From: a bacterium BMS3Bbin08
GTDB taxonomy: Bacteria > Nitrospirota > Thermodesulfovibrionia > UBA6902 > BMS3Bbin08
Reading direction: 5' to 3'
Length of the DNA: 34,711 nucleotides
Assembly (NCBI GenBank): GCA_002897775.1
Contig: BDTR01000065.1
Location: 1 to 34,711, forward strand
Part shown: positions 1 to 6,948 of the stretch, in pieces
Layout: the number at the start of each line of letters is the position of its first letter
Numbering within the stretch: position 1 is the first letter of the stretch
Program-made: the position numbers and the translations under genes
Notes under the pieces: generated by a model
The model's database searches: none
What the model saw: only the letters and a program-made list of their open reading frames with translations
Told to the model about the DNA's origin: nothing

Positions 1-1
1 T

Positions 2-289
2 CTTATCAACTCAAAGTTAATTTCATGGGTTCACAGCAAGTGCAATCCTAAGGCACAAAAGGGTTTGTTCCCGAAAATCTTAGTCTCTGACCTGAAGCAA
101 ATTCCAGTCTATCCTGCATCGGATGTGGAGCAGACACAAATTGTCAAGAATGTCCAATTGGTTATCGCCGCCAAAAAGAAAGACCCCAATGCCGACACCT
201 CCGCCCTTGAGCGCCAGATAGACGATATGGTCTATGCGCTTTACAACCTTACGCCGGAAGAGATTGCGATTGTGGAGGGGGATAAATGA
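2..289 (+). CDS. Type IIG restriction-modification enzyme, C-terminal end (5' partial)
   Basis: The frame is open from the first bases of the window, so this is the tail of a larger gene that starts outside it. The visible 95 residues begin LINSKLISWVHSK and continue with FPKILVSDLKQIPVYPA, the pattern of a TaqI/Eco57I-like target-recognition domain (NSKL...FP.I..SDLK.IP). A short helical tail follows (ALERQIDDMVYALYNLT, EEIAIVEG) that is typical of the end of these fused methylase-endonucleases. The TTG at 65 is an internal codon, not a start. The last four bases overlap the next gene (ATGA), implying translational coupling. The family methylates and cleaves DNA with one polypeptide; its catalytic domains lie outside the window and cannot be judged. 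Confidence 0.75.
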   Translation, partial: LINSKLISWVHSKCNPKAQKGLFPKILVSDLKQIPVYPASDVEQTQIVKNVQLVIAAKKKDPNADTSALERQIDDMVYALYNLTPEEIAIVEGDK

Positions 290-1245
290 CTACAATCTAT
301 CTTGATCATAACATTATTGATAAATTTGACAAAGGTGAGACCGCATATCTTGAACCTGTCTTTGCCAATAAGGAATATCTGCCAATCATCTCAGTTGTGT
401 CTATTGATGAGATCTTCAGAGGTGGAGAGCAGGCCAGATCAAGAAGGAATATCGAATCACTGCAGAAATTGGGAGTCAGATATATTCATTCAGGACCCGA
501 TGAATCACACATGTTAATAGATGAATTAGACTACGAGAATATGCATCAAAAATGGCTGGGAATGCAATCCGATATAGGGCCTCTCAATAACTCTTTTTTC
601 TTGTTTATTAGCACGCTGTTCAGTGAGAATGAAACAGAAGCATTTCAGAACATGGAGCGTGCTATAACCGATGAGATAAGTTGGGTCAAAAATAATTTTG
701 ATAAATTCCCAAACCTACAAGAGCAGATGCGAGAGATTTTGAAAAACCCAGAAGAGTATATGCAACTATGCAAACAGCTAATTGCTTTGAAGAGACAACT
801 CCCTTTTACATCAAGGGAAATAAACAATATCCCGGAGCACTTAGTTTTTTGGACTTGTGTAGATAAACTAAAGAATGCTGCCGACGCAAATCTCCAGCTT
901 ATTGCTGACGAAATTAAAAATGCAATCGATAACAAAAAAACGATTGATGACCAGTTTATGATTGTTTCCCAGTGGCTAAATCTGTTTGGCTATTATCCGG
1001 ACAAGTTGACTCGAATAGAAAAAATAAAGTCCAATTTTTCAGATGCTCGGCATGGCACATACGGCATTGCTTGTGATGGCATACTTACGTTAGATAAAAG
1101 GTTCACAAAGAGAATCACGGCCGCAATGAGTGCTCTGCGATTAGAAACGATAGTAGGCACTGACGCAAACGAGTTGATTCACCGGATCGCCCTAAGGACG
1201 GGCACATCATCGGTCGGGCAGAGAGCAGGAGATTGCCTGCGGTAG
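286..1245 (+). CDS. PIN-like domain protein linked to the restriction-modification gene
   Basis: A 319-residue protein whose ATG overlaps the stop of the restriction-modification gene. The N-terminus MTTIYLDHNIIDKF puts an Asp (D7) at the end of the first strand, as in PIN ribonucleases. E42 follows in SIDEIFRGGEQ. Near the C-terminus FSDARHGTYGIACDGILTLDKRF has D253, D264 and D270 in the order seen in PIN domains (D.xHxA...D.ilT.D.rF). The centre (about residues 80-240) is helical and not recognised. PIN domains normally cut RNA with a metal held by these acidic residues; nuclease activity here is inference. Co-transcription with the upstream gene suggests an accessory role in defence. It is longer than toxin-type VapC proteins (about 130 aa) and no antitoxin partner is visible. 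Confidence 0.7.
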   Translation: MTTIYLDHNIIDKFDKGETAYLEPVFANKEYLPIISVVSIDEIFRGGEQARSRRNIESLQKLGVRYIHSGPDESHMLIDELDYENMHQKWLGMQSDIGPLNNSFFLFISTLFSENETEAFQNMERAITDEISWVKNNFDKFPNLQEQMREILKNPEEYMQLCKQLIALKRQLPFTSREINNIPEHLVFWTCVDKLKNAADANLQLIADEIKNAIDNKKTIDDQFMIVSQWLNLFGYYPDKLTRIEKIKSNFSDARHGTYGIACDGILTLDKRFTKRITAAMSALRLETIVGTDANELIHRIALRTGTSSVGQRAGDCLR

Positions 1246-1297
1246 GTAGGATTGAGATAGCCAAAGGCTATTAAAATTGTGGAGGGGAGGAAAAGAA

Positions 1298-2317
1298 ATG
1301 TCAGTCATAGTAGCCGCCGAATATAAGACTTTTTTAAAAGAGATAAAAGAACGTATACATAAAGCCCAGTATGATGCTTTTAAAGCCGTAAACAAAGAGC
1401 TTATAAATCTGTATTGGGATATCGGCAAATCAATAGTGGCTAAGCAGGAAAAACTTGGCTGGGGCAAGGCAATTGTGGAGACACTGGCAAAGGACCTGCA
1501 AAAGGAGTTTCCGGGGATACAGGGATTTTCTGTTCAAAATCTATGGAACATGAGGCAGTTCTACTCAGCATACAATGACAATCCAAAACTCCAGCCATTG
1601 GTTGGAGAAATTAGCTGGACCAAAAATGTCATCATAATGCAGCGCTGTAAGGATGATATTCAGCGAGAGTTCTACATCAAAACAACAAAGAAATTCGGCT
1701 GGACAAAAGATGTCCTGATAAACCAGCTTGAAGCCGGAGCTTTTGAACGGTATATGGCGAATCAGACAAATTTTGATAAAGCTGTCTCTGCAAAATACCG
1801 GCATCAGGCAAAGCTGGCGGTCAAGGATGAATATTCCTTCGATTTTCTGGAACTTGGAGATGAGCATTCTGAAAAAGAGCTTGAGCGGGCACTTCTTGAG
1901 AATGTAAGAAAATTTCTGATAGAGATGGGCGGCTACTTTACCTTTGTGGGCAATCAATACCGTCTGGAGATAGACGACCAGGAATTCTTTATTGATCTCC
2001 TGCTGTACCACCGACAACTGCGGTGTCTTGTCGCAATAGAGTTGAAAGTTGGCGCATTCAAGCCTGAATATGCCGGAAAGATGCAGTTTTATCTTTCTGC
2101 CCTGAACGATAAAATAAAACTCCCGGATGAAAATTTTTCAATCGGTATCATTTTATGCAAGGACAAAAGCCGCACTATCGTCGAGTATGCGCTGAGGGAC
2201 ACGAAAAAGCCGATAGGCGTATCTACATACAAGCTGACTGAAAAACTACCCCGTGAACTAAAAAAATATCTGCCGTCCCCGGAGGAGATAATCGAAAGGA
2301 TAAAGAATTTGAAATAG
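1298..2317 (+). CDS. DUF1016 / YhcG-family PD-(D/E)XK nuclease
   Basis: A 339-residue YhcG-family protein. The N-terminal DUF1016_N helical domain (about 1-150) shows NLYWDIGKSIV, GWGKAIVETLAKDL and FSVQNLWNMRQFY. The C-terminal nuclease-fold domain shows FFIDLLLYHRQLRCLVAIELK, giving a D...ExK signature at about D233, E248 and K250, followed by GKMQFYLSAL. The start is the ATG at 1298, preceded by a strong ribosome binding site (GGAGGGGAGG, 1281-1290). The frame extends back to a TTG at 1277, but that would read through the binding site. It lies 52 bases after the PIN-like gene, probably in one operon. The family is often found beside restriction-modification genes. Nuclease function is inferred from the fold; no biochemistry is implied. 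Confidence 0.88.
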   Translation: MSVIVAAEYKTFLKEIKERIHKAQYDAFKAVNKELINLYWDIGKSIVAKQEKLGWGKAIVETLAKDLQKEFPGIQGFSVQNLWNMRQFYSAYNDNPKLQPLVGEISWTKNVIIMQRCKDDIQREFYIKTTKKFGWTKDVLINQLEAGAFERYMANQTNFDKAVSAKYRHQAKLAVKDEYSFDFLELGDEHSEKELERALLENVRKFLIEMGGYFTFVGNQYRLEIDDQEFFIDLLLYHRQLRCLVAIELKVGAFKPEYAGKMQFYLSALNDKIKLPDENFSIGIILCKDKSRTIVEYALRDTKKPIGVSTYKLTEKLPRELKKYLPSPEEIIERIKNLK

Positions 2318-2405
2318 CTGTAAGTATATCAAAGCGGTTGTAGACGCACTGCGTCGAGGATTGAGTTATAAATTTTTATTAACTGTGGGGACTAAAGAGG
2401 GTTAA

Positions 2406-3023
2406 ATGCCGGTACTTCATAAATATAAAGGGAAGGATGAGTATTATGTTTTGACTTCCATCAGCGGTAAGATTGTAACTTTTCAGTTGACTGATGAAGG
2501 GCATCAGAAATTACAGAAAACTGGCATAAAAAATGAAGAGCGTTTCGGACGGGCGCTGTTATTTGATCTCTATCGTTCAGGAGAAGCCTTTACGCACGGA
2601 GCAGGGCTGGGTAAGGAAGCGATAGATAAGCGCCAGCTCGTTTTCGATTTTCCTGATGACCCGGAGCCGGAAAGTATATTCCCCTCATGCTCTGTCTGCT
2701 CCTCGATTAATGACCTTCATTTTGTTGAAATACATGATAAGGAACATTTTTCAAGCATATATTGCAGTGAATGTAGAAAGATAAGGTCTGCAACTGTTAA
2801 TACGAGCATCCCCTTGCCTTTACTGAATCGCGGTTTGCTTAATCGCGTACTTGAAATGAATAAGATTAAAAAACTTGACAAGTCTCTTACAACATACCAA
2901 GAACAACTAAATGCAGAGTTTTCCAGCAGGTGGGAAGAGATAGCGGAAATAAAGAAAACTAAACAGTCCAAAAAGCAAGACAAGTTATTTGAATTTGAGG
3001 ACGACCAGGGAAAGCTTCTATGA
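2406..3023 (+). CDS. Hypothetical protein with a split zinc ribbon
   Basis: A 205-residue protein that I do not recognise. The N-terminal half (KYKGKDEYYVLTSISGK, LTDEGHQKLQKTGI) looks like a small beta/alpha domain. The middle has two CxxC knuckles, CSVC (near residue 95) and CSEC (near 120), 25 residues apart, as expected for a zinc ribbon. The C-terminal 60 residues are charged and probably coiled (LDKSLTTYQEQLNAEF, EIAEIKKTKQSKKQDK). The ATG follows AAAGAGGG with normal spacing. It lies 88 bases after the DUF1016 gene on the same strand, so it is likely the fourth gene of the restriction operon. A nucleic-acid-binding accessory role is possible but not shown. Its stop overlaps the ATG of a broken ORF at 3020. 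Confidence 0.7.
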   Translation: MPVLHKYKGKDEYYVLTSISGKIVTFQLTDEGHQKLQKTGIKNEERFGRALLFDLYRSGEAFTHGAGLGKEAIDKRQLVFDFPDDPEPESIFPSCSVCSSINDLHFVEIHDKEHFSSIYCSECRKIRSATVNTSIPLPLLNRGLLNRVLEMNKIKKLDKSLTTYQEQLNAEFSSRWEEIAEIKKTKQSKKQDKLFEFEDDQGKLL

Positions 3024-3085
3024 AAATTATAAAATCTTCTACGACGCCCCCATGTGATCCTTCGATTATACTCAGGATTAATTAA
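3020..3085 (+). pseudogene. Truncated gene start cut off by a palindromic repeat
   Basis: An ATG overlaps the stop of the zinc-ribbon gene (ATGA), the usual arrangement for a coupled downstream gene. The frame reads MKIIKSSTTPPC and then runs into a copy of the interspersed repeat (CCTTCGATTATACTCAGGA, 3059-3077), ending after 21 codons. The simplest reading is that a fifth operon gene was cut here by repeat insertion or deletion. The product cannot be identified from 12 residues. Chance overlap is possible. Confidence 0.35.
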
Positions 3086-3346
3086 GATAGTGAGATAGTC
3101 GAACCAAAGTGGTGAGCCTGCCGAACCATGATGAATTCCTGTCCCGTACCGAATGGTATTCGGGATTTTCGCCCATTAATAAGGAATGGTTATTTAAAGG
3201 CATTAAACGACTCCCCGCCCGTCCCGAACAGCCACACTTGTCCGCCTTTGCTTTGTGGCGGAGTAGGTCGGCTTCATCCCAATTACATCGGTATTCCGCA
3301 ACGCCCTTTGTGTGCCTGTTCCCCTTAATCTGTTACAAAATTATTA
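3024..3346. repeat. Intergenic region with degenerate CTTCGA-type repeats
   Basis: This 323-base gap separates the + strand restriction operon from the - strand Gabija-like operon. It holds a repeat copy at 3059-3077 and an inverted degenerate copy at 3112-3129 (GTGAGCCTGCCGAACCAT). A GC-richer stretch follows (about 3215-3300), including TCCGCCTTTGCTTTGTGGCGGA, which can fold as a hairpin. I find no convincing gene; the short open frames here have atypical composition and no ribosome binding site. Confidence 0.5.
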
Positions 3347-4435
3347 TCAGTTAACATTGGGGTTATATTTTTTTGTTCCCTCGATGTTCGTACTATCGTC
3401 ATAATCATAAACAATCCCAACACTATATCGCGCTCTTGTTATAGCAACATAAAATTTTGAGCGGCTTGTCGGCGCTAAATCATAATTATTGTTTCTCATC
3501 CATTCAGTCAATCTATTGGTCGGATATACAAGTACTCTGTCAAAAGATAGCCCTTTAGAATCGCCAAAAGTTCTTACAAAATATTCTTCGTTTACAGAAG
3601 TTTTTTTATCATATCTTAGCTGTGCCGGATGAAATTTTTCTAAATAATGATCAACGTCCTGTTTTTTTACTAAGAACACACCCAGATGTTCTATCTTATC
3701 CACATTGCTTGATACTGTTTTTGGAAGATCAGGAAACAACTTATTTGAGAAATCACAGATAGGCCCAACACATCGATGATTTTCAACTAAAGACGTGTCA
3801 TCTTTTTTAATGCTTATAGAAGAATCTTCAAAGAAATGAATAATTTTAGATTTTTGAAATCGCTTATTTTTTGAGGCATTATTTGTTGAATATGTTCCCT
3901 GTCTTGGGTCGCCAACTAAAAGAGTAATTATCGTGCTAGAAAAAAGCAGCTTTAAAAAATCTAAATCATAGCCTGCCAAATCCTGCACTTCGTCAATGAA
4001 AACATAGTTATAAATCCTCGATAACCTGTCGATAACAGCACCGGCGTTATTTTTATTGCACTTAATAACGAACTTGGAAAGTTTATCTGAATATATCTTC
4101 TGCCCATCAGTAAAATAATGTTTTTCTGTATCAGATTCATTTACATACGGAGCGGATTGTTGATTCATCAAGACCAATCCTTTTATATCTTTATCAAATG
4201 AATTGCCTTGAAATGGTCTTGCGCCATGTTGTAGCAAAAACGAAAACCATGTTTGTACGGTCATATTTTCGGGAACGCATTTGTTTTTCTCAATAATTTT
4301 TCTACGAATCTCGGTTTCATTGGCTTCCGTATAGGTCGTTACAAGAACTGATTTATCCTTAATTTTTAATGCCTCGTTAACGATATGCGTTGTCTTTCCT
4401 GATCCGGCGGCAGCAATGATAAGTTTGTTACTCAT
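3347..4435 (-). CDS. gajB: Gabija-like GajB, compact UvrD/SF1A helicase
   Basis: A 362-residue superfamily 1 helicase-like protein. Motifs in order: Walker A AAAGSGKTT (8-16), motif Ia LVTTYTEANETEI, Walker B YVFIDEVQDLAGYD (DEVQD 148-152), motif III LLVGDPRQGTYS (175-), motif IV ENHRCVGPICDFS (218-), motif V FGDSKGLSFDRVLVYP and motif VI YVAITRARYSVG (330-336). It starts 6 bases after gajA, so the two are coupled. In Gabija, GajB assembles with GajA and senses nucleotide or DNA-end changes to release GajA nicking; that is known for the family, not shown here. It is clearly shorter than the founding GajB (about 490 aa), so the 1B/2B accessory parts appear reduced. An OLD/UvrD pair outside canonical Gabija is the alternative. 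Confidence 0.8.
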   Translation of the reverse strand: MSNKLIIAAAGSGKTTHIVNEALKIKDKSVLVTTYTEANETEIRRKIIEKNKCVPENMTVQTWFSFLLQHGARPFQGNSFDKDIKGLVLMNQQSAPYVNESDTEKHYFTDGQKIYSDKLSKFVIKCNKNNAGAVIDRLSRIYNYVFIDEVQDLAGYDLDFLKLLFSSTIITLLVGDPRQGTYSTNNASKNKRFQKSKIIHFFEDSSISIKKDDTSLVENHRCVGPICDFSNKLFPDLPKTVSSNVDKIEHLGVFLVKKQDVDHYLEKFHPAQLRYDKKTSVNEEYFVRTFGDSKGLSFDRVLVYPTNRLTEWMRNNNYDLAPTSRSKFYVAITRARYSVGIVYDYDDSTNIEGTKKYNPNVN

Positions 4436-4440
4436 TATCT

Positions 4441-6114
4441 TTATTTAATTGCATCTAAAATGTAATCGGGGAAATTGATTTCCTCGTCTGCATCAAAAAT
4501 CCTCAATGCACAGTCAGTTTTATGTGCTTTCATGTACCTATGAAGATCATCTATCGTTTTATGATCCGTTCCTAAAATTGAATTCAGCTTCTCTGTACTG
4601 TTTGCCTTGACCATTTTTGGTTCAAGCGTATTATAATTAAAAGGCTTATCTCCGATTTTTAACCCTCCTGTCTCTACGGTTTCATCAAAGCAAATTCTTA
4701 TGAAATCTTTTGTTGCTGATTTTTCCCCTAGATATTCTGCATATTTTTGCCTTACCGCATCAACATCACCATCATTATCGGTAACAACTATGACGGGTTT
4801 CTTTATTTTCTTTGCGATTTCTAAGAATCTCAAAAAGGAAGTTCCAACTGAAATTACATCAACGTTATCTTCGATGGGAATCTTCTTATTGTTTTCACTC
4901 ATATATGCCTTTTGAACAATAAGCTCATCGGAATCGCCCTCAACCAAAATTGCCTTTTTACAAAGTAAAAGCCTCAATGTATCGTATCCAGATAACTTTT
5001 CAAAAAACGCCTTTGTCTCAACGCTCAATTCGTCAAATTTTGTTGTCTTTTGATCGTGCAACAAAATAATGCTTCCTAAGCCTAATTTATTTGCCACAAA
5101 ACTACTGTGAGTAGACACGACAACTTGTTTTTCTTGATTCCCATGTTTAAGTTCTCCTATCAACTGATTTAGTTTGCTATGTGATAAATGATTCTCTGGC
5201 TCCTCCAACAAAAGAATATTAGCCTCTTTTGATTTTTTATGACTTAAAGACAATTTTGTTTTTACAATCGTCTGCTCGCCCTTGCCGATATAATGAAAGG
5301 GCACATCGTCCAGATAAGTCATTAAACTATTTTCCCACGCATTCTTTGATGATAAATCTACAGAAACCTTAACCTCTTTATCAGATATGTTTGTAGCATT
5401 CTTGATTTTGGTATTGATGATGCCAATTGACGGGTCTCCCATAAAGCTTTCTTTCAGCTTTCTATGGGCTTGTGATATAGCAACTATATCTTCAATATCC
5501 AAGAAATCTCGAATAATCTGCGAAATGTATACATCGGATCCACTTCGGTAACGATAGCTTGACGAATCTATTAATGCTGATTTTAGTGGGATGCTTTTAG
5601 CGGTAATTGTATCACGCGCAAAAGACGTCCAAATAATATCATAATACTCTATTGGTATTGTTTTTATGCCACCACTTTTAATAAGACTTTCATACTCTGG
5701 TTTGTATTTTTCATTAAAAGCTATTTTTAGCGAAATGCCGCTCGCCCTTGTTTTTTTGCTATTTTGATCTCCCTCTAACAAAGCCATATCTTCATCACCG
5801 CCGATAAATATCTCAATCACGATATGTGGCGGCATTGGAATTGTAGCCCCCTTTTCCTCTAAACTTTTTATATAAGCCTCGACAACTTTGTTATTAAATA
5901 AATACTGTGTAAGTTCATTTCTTAAATACTTGCCGTTAAATATTCCCGTCAGCGCTAAATGCATGGCCTCTAATATTGTTGACTTACCCACCTCGTTATC
6001 CCCAACAAGGATATTGAGTCCTTCATTGAGTATTAAATTAAAAGTGCCTTGAAAGCACTTAAAATTTTCTATGTTGATTTCCTTGATGCGGACTTTATAA
6101 TTTTTTATACTCAT
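4441..6114 (-). CDS. gajA: Gabija-like GajA, OLD-family ATPase/TOPRIM endonuclease
   Basis: A 557-residue OLD-family nuclease, near the usual GajA length (about 578). The N-terminal ABC-type ATPase has INIENFKCFQG and Walker A GDNEVGKST (38-46). A long insertion follows, then Walker B ILLLEEPENHLS (300-311) and the H-loop VVVSTHSSF (331-339). The TOPRIM domain carries VEGDSDE (391-397) and VTDNDGD (444-450), the metal-binding acidic clusters. The C-terminus has ALRIFDADEEINFP. The ATG overlaps the stop of the XRE gene (ATGA). Known GajA proteins nick DNA when nucleotide levels fall, giving anti-phage abortive defence. All ATPase and TOPRIM key residues I can check are present, so an active enzyme is likely. 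Base composition is AT-richer than the housekeeping genes in the window. Confidence 0.85.
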   Translation of the reverse strand: MSIKNYKVRIKEINIENFKCFQGTFNLILNEGLNILVGDNEVGKSTILEAMHLALTGIFNGKYLRNELTQYLFNNKVVEAYIKSLEEKGATIPMPPHIVIEIFIGGDEDMALLEGDQNSKKTRASGISLKIAFNEKYKPEYESLIKSGGIKTIPIEYYDIIWTSFARDTITAKSIPLKSALIDSSSYRYRSGSDVYISQIIRDFLDIEDIVAISQAHRKLKESFMGDPSIGIINTKIKNATNISDKEVKVSVDLSSKNAWENSLMTYLDDVPFHYIGKGEQTIVKTKLSLSHKKSKEANILLLEEPENHLSHSKLNQLIGELKHGNQEKQVVVSTHSSFVANKLGLGSIILLHDQKTTKFDELSVETKAFFEKLSGYDTLRLLLCKKAILVEGDSDELIVQKAYMSENNKKIPIEDNVDVISVGTSFLRFLEIAKKIKKPVIVVTDNDGDVDAVRQKYAEYLGEKSATKDFIRICFDETVETGGLKIGDKPFNYNTLEPKMVKANSTEKLNSILGTDHKTIDDLHRYMKAHKTDCALRIFDADEEINFPDYILDAIK

Positions 6115-6308
6115 AATTGTCCTAACAAATCGTCTGTTTTAACCCCTAAAGCCTTTGCCAATTTCATCACTGTCTCAATCCTCGGGTTTTTTATGCCTCC
6201 ACCTTCAATTTTTACAAGAGTATGAAAAGAAATGTCTGCGTTTCTTGCTAATCTTTCTTGCGTAAGCCCCTTTTCTTTTCTTAATTTTGAAAGATTTTTA
6301 AGGTACAT
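6111..6308 (-). CDS. XRE-family HTH regulator leading the gajAB operon
   Basis: A 65-residue protein that is almost only a Cro/C1-type helix-turn-helix: LRKEKGLTQERLARNADISFHTLVKIEGG, then PRIETVMKLAKALGVKTDDLL. The ribosome binding site AAGGAG lies just upstream of the ATG. Its stop overlaps the gajA start, so it is the first gene of a three-gene operon. It probably represses its own promoter, and perhaps also the divergent recombinase promoter in 6309-6403, since the two promoters overlap. A built-in regulator is not part of the minimal Gabija pair. The regulatory role is inference from family and position. Confidence 0.85.
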   Translation of the reverse strand: MYLKNLSKLRKEKGLTQERLARNADISFHTLVKIEGGGIKNPRIETVMKLAKALGVKTDDLLGQL

Positions 6309-6316
6309 AGTTCTCC

Positions 6317-6345
6317 TTGACTTGTATTAAATTACTATGTATTAT
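6317..6345 (+). promoter_or_regulatory. Sigma-70-like promoter for the broken serine recombinase
   Basis: TTGACT (6317-6322) and TATTAT (6340-6345) are separated by 17 bases, close to the bacterial consensus. The start codon of the recombinase fragment (6404) lies about 60 bases downstream. The -35 box sits next to the ribosome binding site of the divergent XRE gene. Confidence 0.5.
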
Positions 6346-6356
6346 TATAATTAGTA
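6333..6356 (-). promoter_or_regulatory. Probable XRE-gajAB promoter -10 and candidate operator
   Basis: On the - strand TATAAT (complement of 6344-6349) lies 35 bases upstream of the XRE start, giving a leader of about 30 bases; no good -35 is visible. The imperfect inverted repeat TACTA (6333-6337) / TAGTA (6352-6356) spans this -10 and overlaps the opposite promoter's -10. That makes it a plausible operator for the XRE protein. Confidence 0.35.
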
Positions 6357-6403
6357 GATATTTCCTATTTATATTAATATATTTTATCTCTAAGGGGGTC
6401 ATT

Positions 6404-6541
6404 ATGCAAGCCACGCCTATACCACAAGGGGTACAGGGTAAAAAATTAAAGTGCGCCATCTATACCAGAGTAAGCACAGATAACCAGGCAGAAAAAGATT
6501 TTAATTCCTGTGAAGCGCAAGAGGTTCGACACTTCGACTAA
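6404..6541 (+). pseudogene. Serine recombinase, N-terminal fragment
   Basis: After the ATG at 6404 (AAGGGGG upstream) the frame reads MQATPIPQGVQG, then CAIYTRVSTDNQAEKDF and SCEAQE. This is the start of a large serine recombinase/resolvase catalytic domain: YTRVSTxxQ contains the nucleophilic Ser. At about 6524 the sequence switches abruptly to the interspersed repeat (CTTCGACTAAGCTCAG, 6532-6547) and stops at 6541. Only about 40 of several hundred expected residues remain, so the gene is dead. I see no continuation on the far side of the repeat/GIY-YIG cassette. It may be the former integrase of the island. Confidence 0.7.
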
Positions 6542-6552
6542 GCTCAGTAGTA
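6531..6552. repeat. CTTCGAC...GCTCAG repeat at the recombinase break point
   Basis: ACTTCGACTAAGCTCAGTAG matches the interspersed repeat core CTTCGACnnGCTCAG. It forms the junction between the serine recombinase fragment and the 3' flank of the GIY-YIG gene. Confidence 0.7.
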
Positions 6553-6562
6553 CCCAGGCTCA

Positions 6563-6859
6563 TCATTTATTTTTAGATAATTGTTGTAATTTCGCCAAAT
6601 TACCAGCTATTAATGATTCTTTTTTAGCTCTTGACCATCCTTTTATTTGCAGCTCTCTTTTTAATGCGTCTGATTTTATTGAGTAAGATTCAGAGTATAT
6701 TAGGGATACCGGAAGCCTGCAACGAGTATATCTGCCTCCACTTCCATCATTATGCGACTTGATTCTCCGCTGTAGATTTGGAGTGGTACCAGTATATAAG
6801 GAACCATCATTACATTTTAGTATGTAGAGATACCATACTTCGACAAGCTCAGTACGCAT
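6563..6859 (-). CDS. GIY-YIG nuclease (UPF0213/YhbQ-like) starting inside a repeat
   Basis: A GIY-YIG domain of about 83 residues: YLYILKCNDGSLYTGTT, NLQRRIKSHNDGSGGRYT, then SDALKRELQIKGWSRAKKE with the conserved Arg and Glu. I place the start at the ATG at 6859, giving 98 residues. The first codons (MRTELVEV) come from an interspersed repeat, and a GAGG nine bases upstream, also in repeat sequence, could be its ribosome binding site. The frame stays open further up to 6949, but that part is all repeat-derived (MALSLSKG, LRQAQ). Repeats flank both ends, and the unit sits inside the recombinase gene. The family nicks or cuts DNA; small stand-alone members have poorly known roles. Confidence 0.8.
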   Translation of the reverse strand: MRTELVEVWYLYILKCNDGSLYTGTTPNLQRRIKSHNDGSGGRYTRCRLPVSLIYSESYSIKSDALKRELQIKGWSRAKKESLIAGNLAKLQQLSKNK

Positions 6860-6947
6860 ACTTCGAGACCTCGACTGAGATAGGCCCTTCGACAGGCTCA
6901 GGGCCATGCTTGGACAGTCCCAGCAATAATGCTGAGCCTGTCGAAGC
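6836..6947. repeat. Cluster of four CTTCGAC/CTCAG repeats with a perfect inverted pair
   Basis: Copies lie at 6837-6854, 6859-6880 (degenerate), 6887-6901 (CTTCGACAGGCTCAG) and, inverted, 6932-6946 (CTGAGCCTGTCGAAG). The last two are perfect 15-base inverted copies separated by 30 bases, a REPIN-like arrangement able to form a hairpin. The cluster fills the space between the GIY-YIG domain and the tRNA-Gln gene. Confidence 0.75.
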
Positions 6948-6948
6948 A

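Noticed and set aside
1277-1297. Longer DUF1016 start at TTG 1277.
   Set aside because: It would translate the GGAGGGGAGG ribosome binding site; the ATG at 1298 is well spaced behind it.
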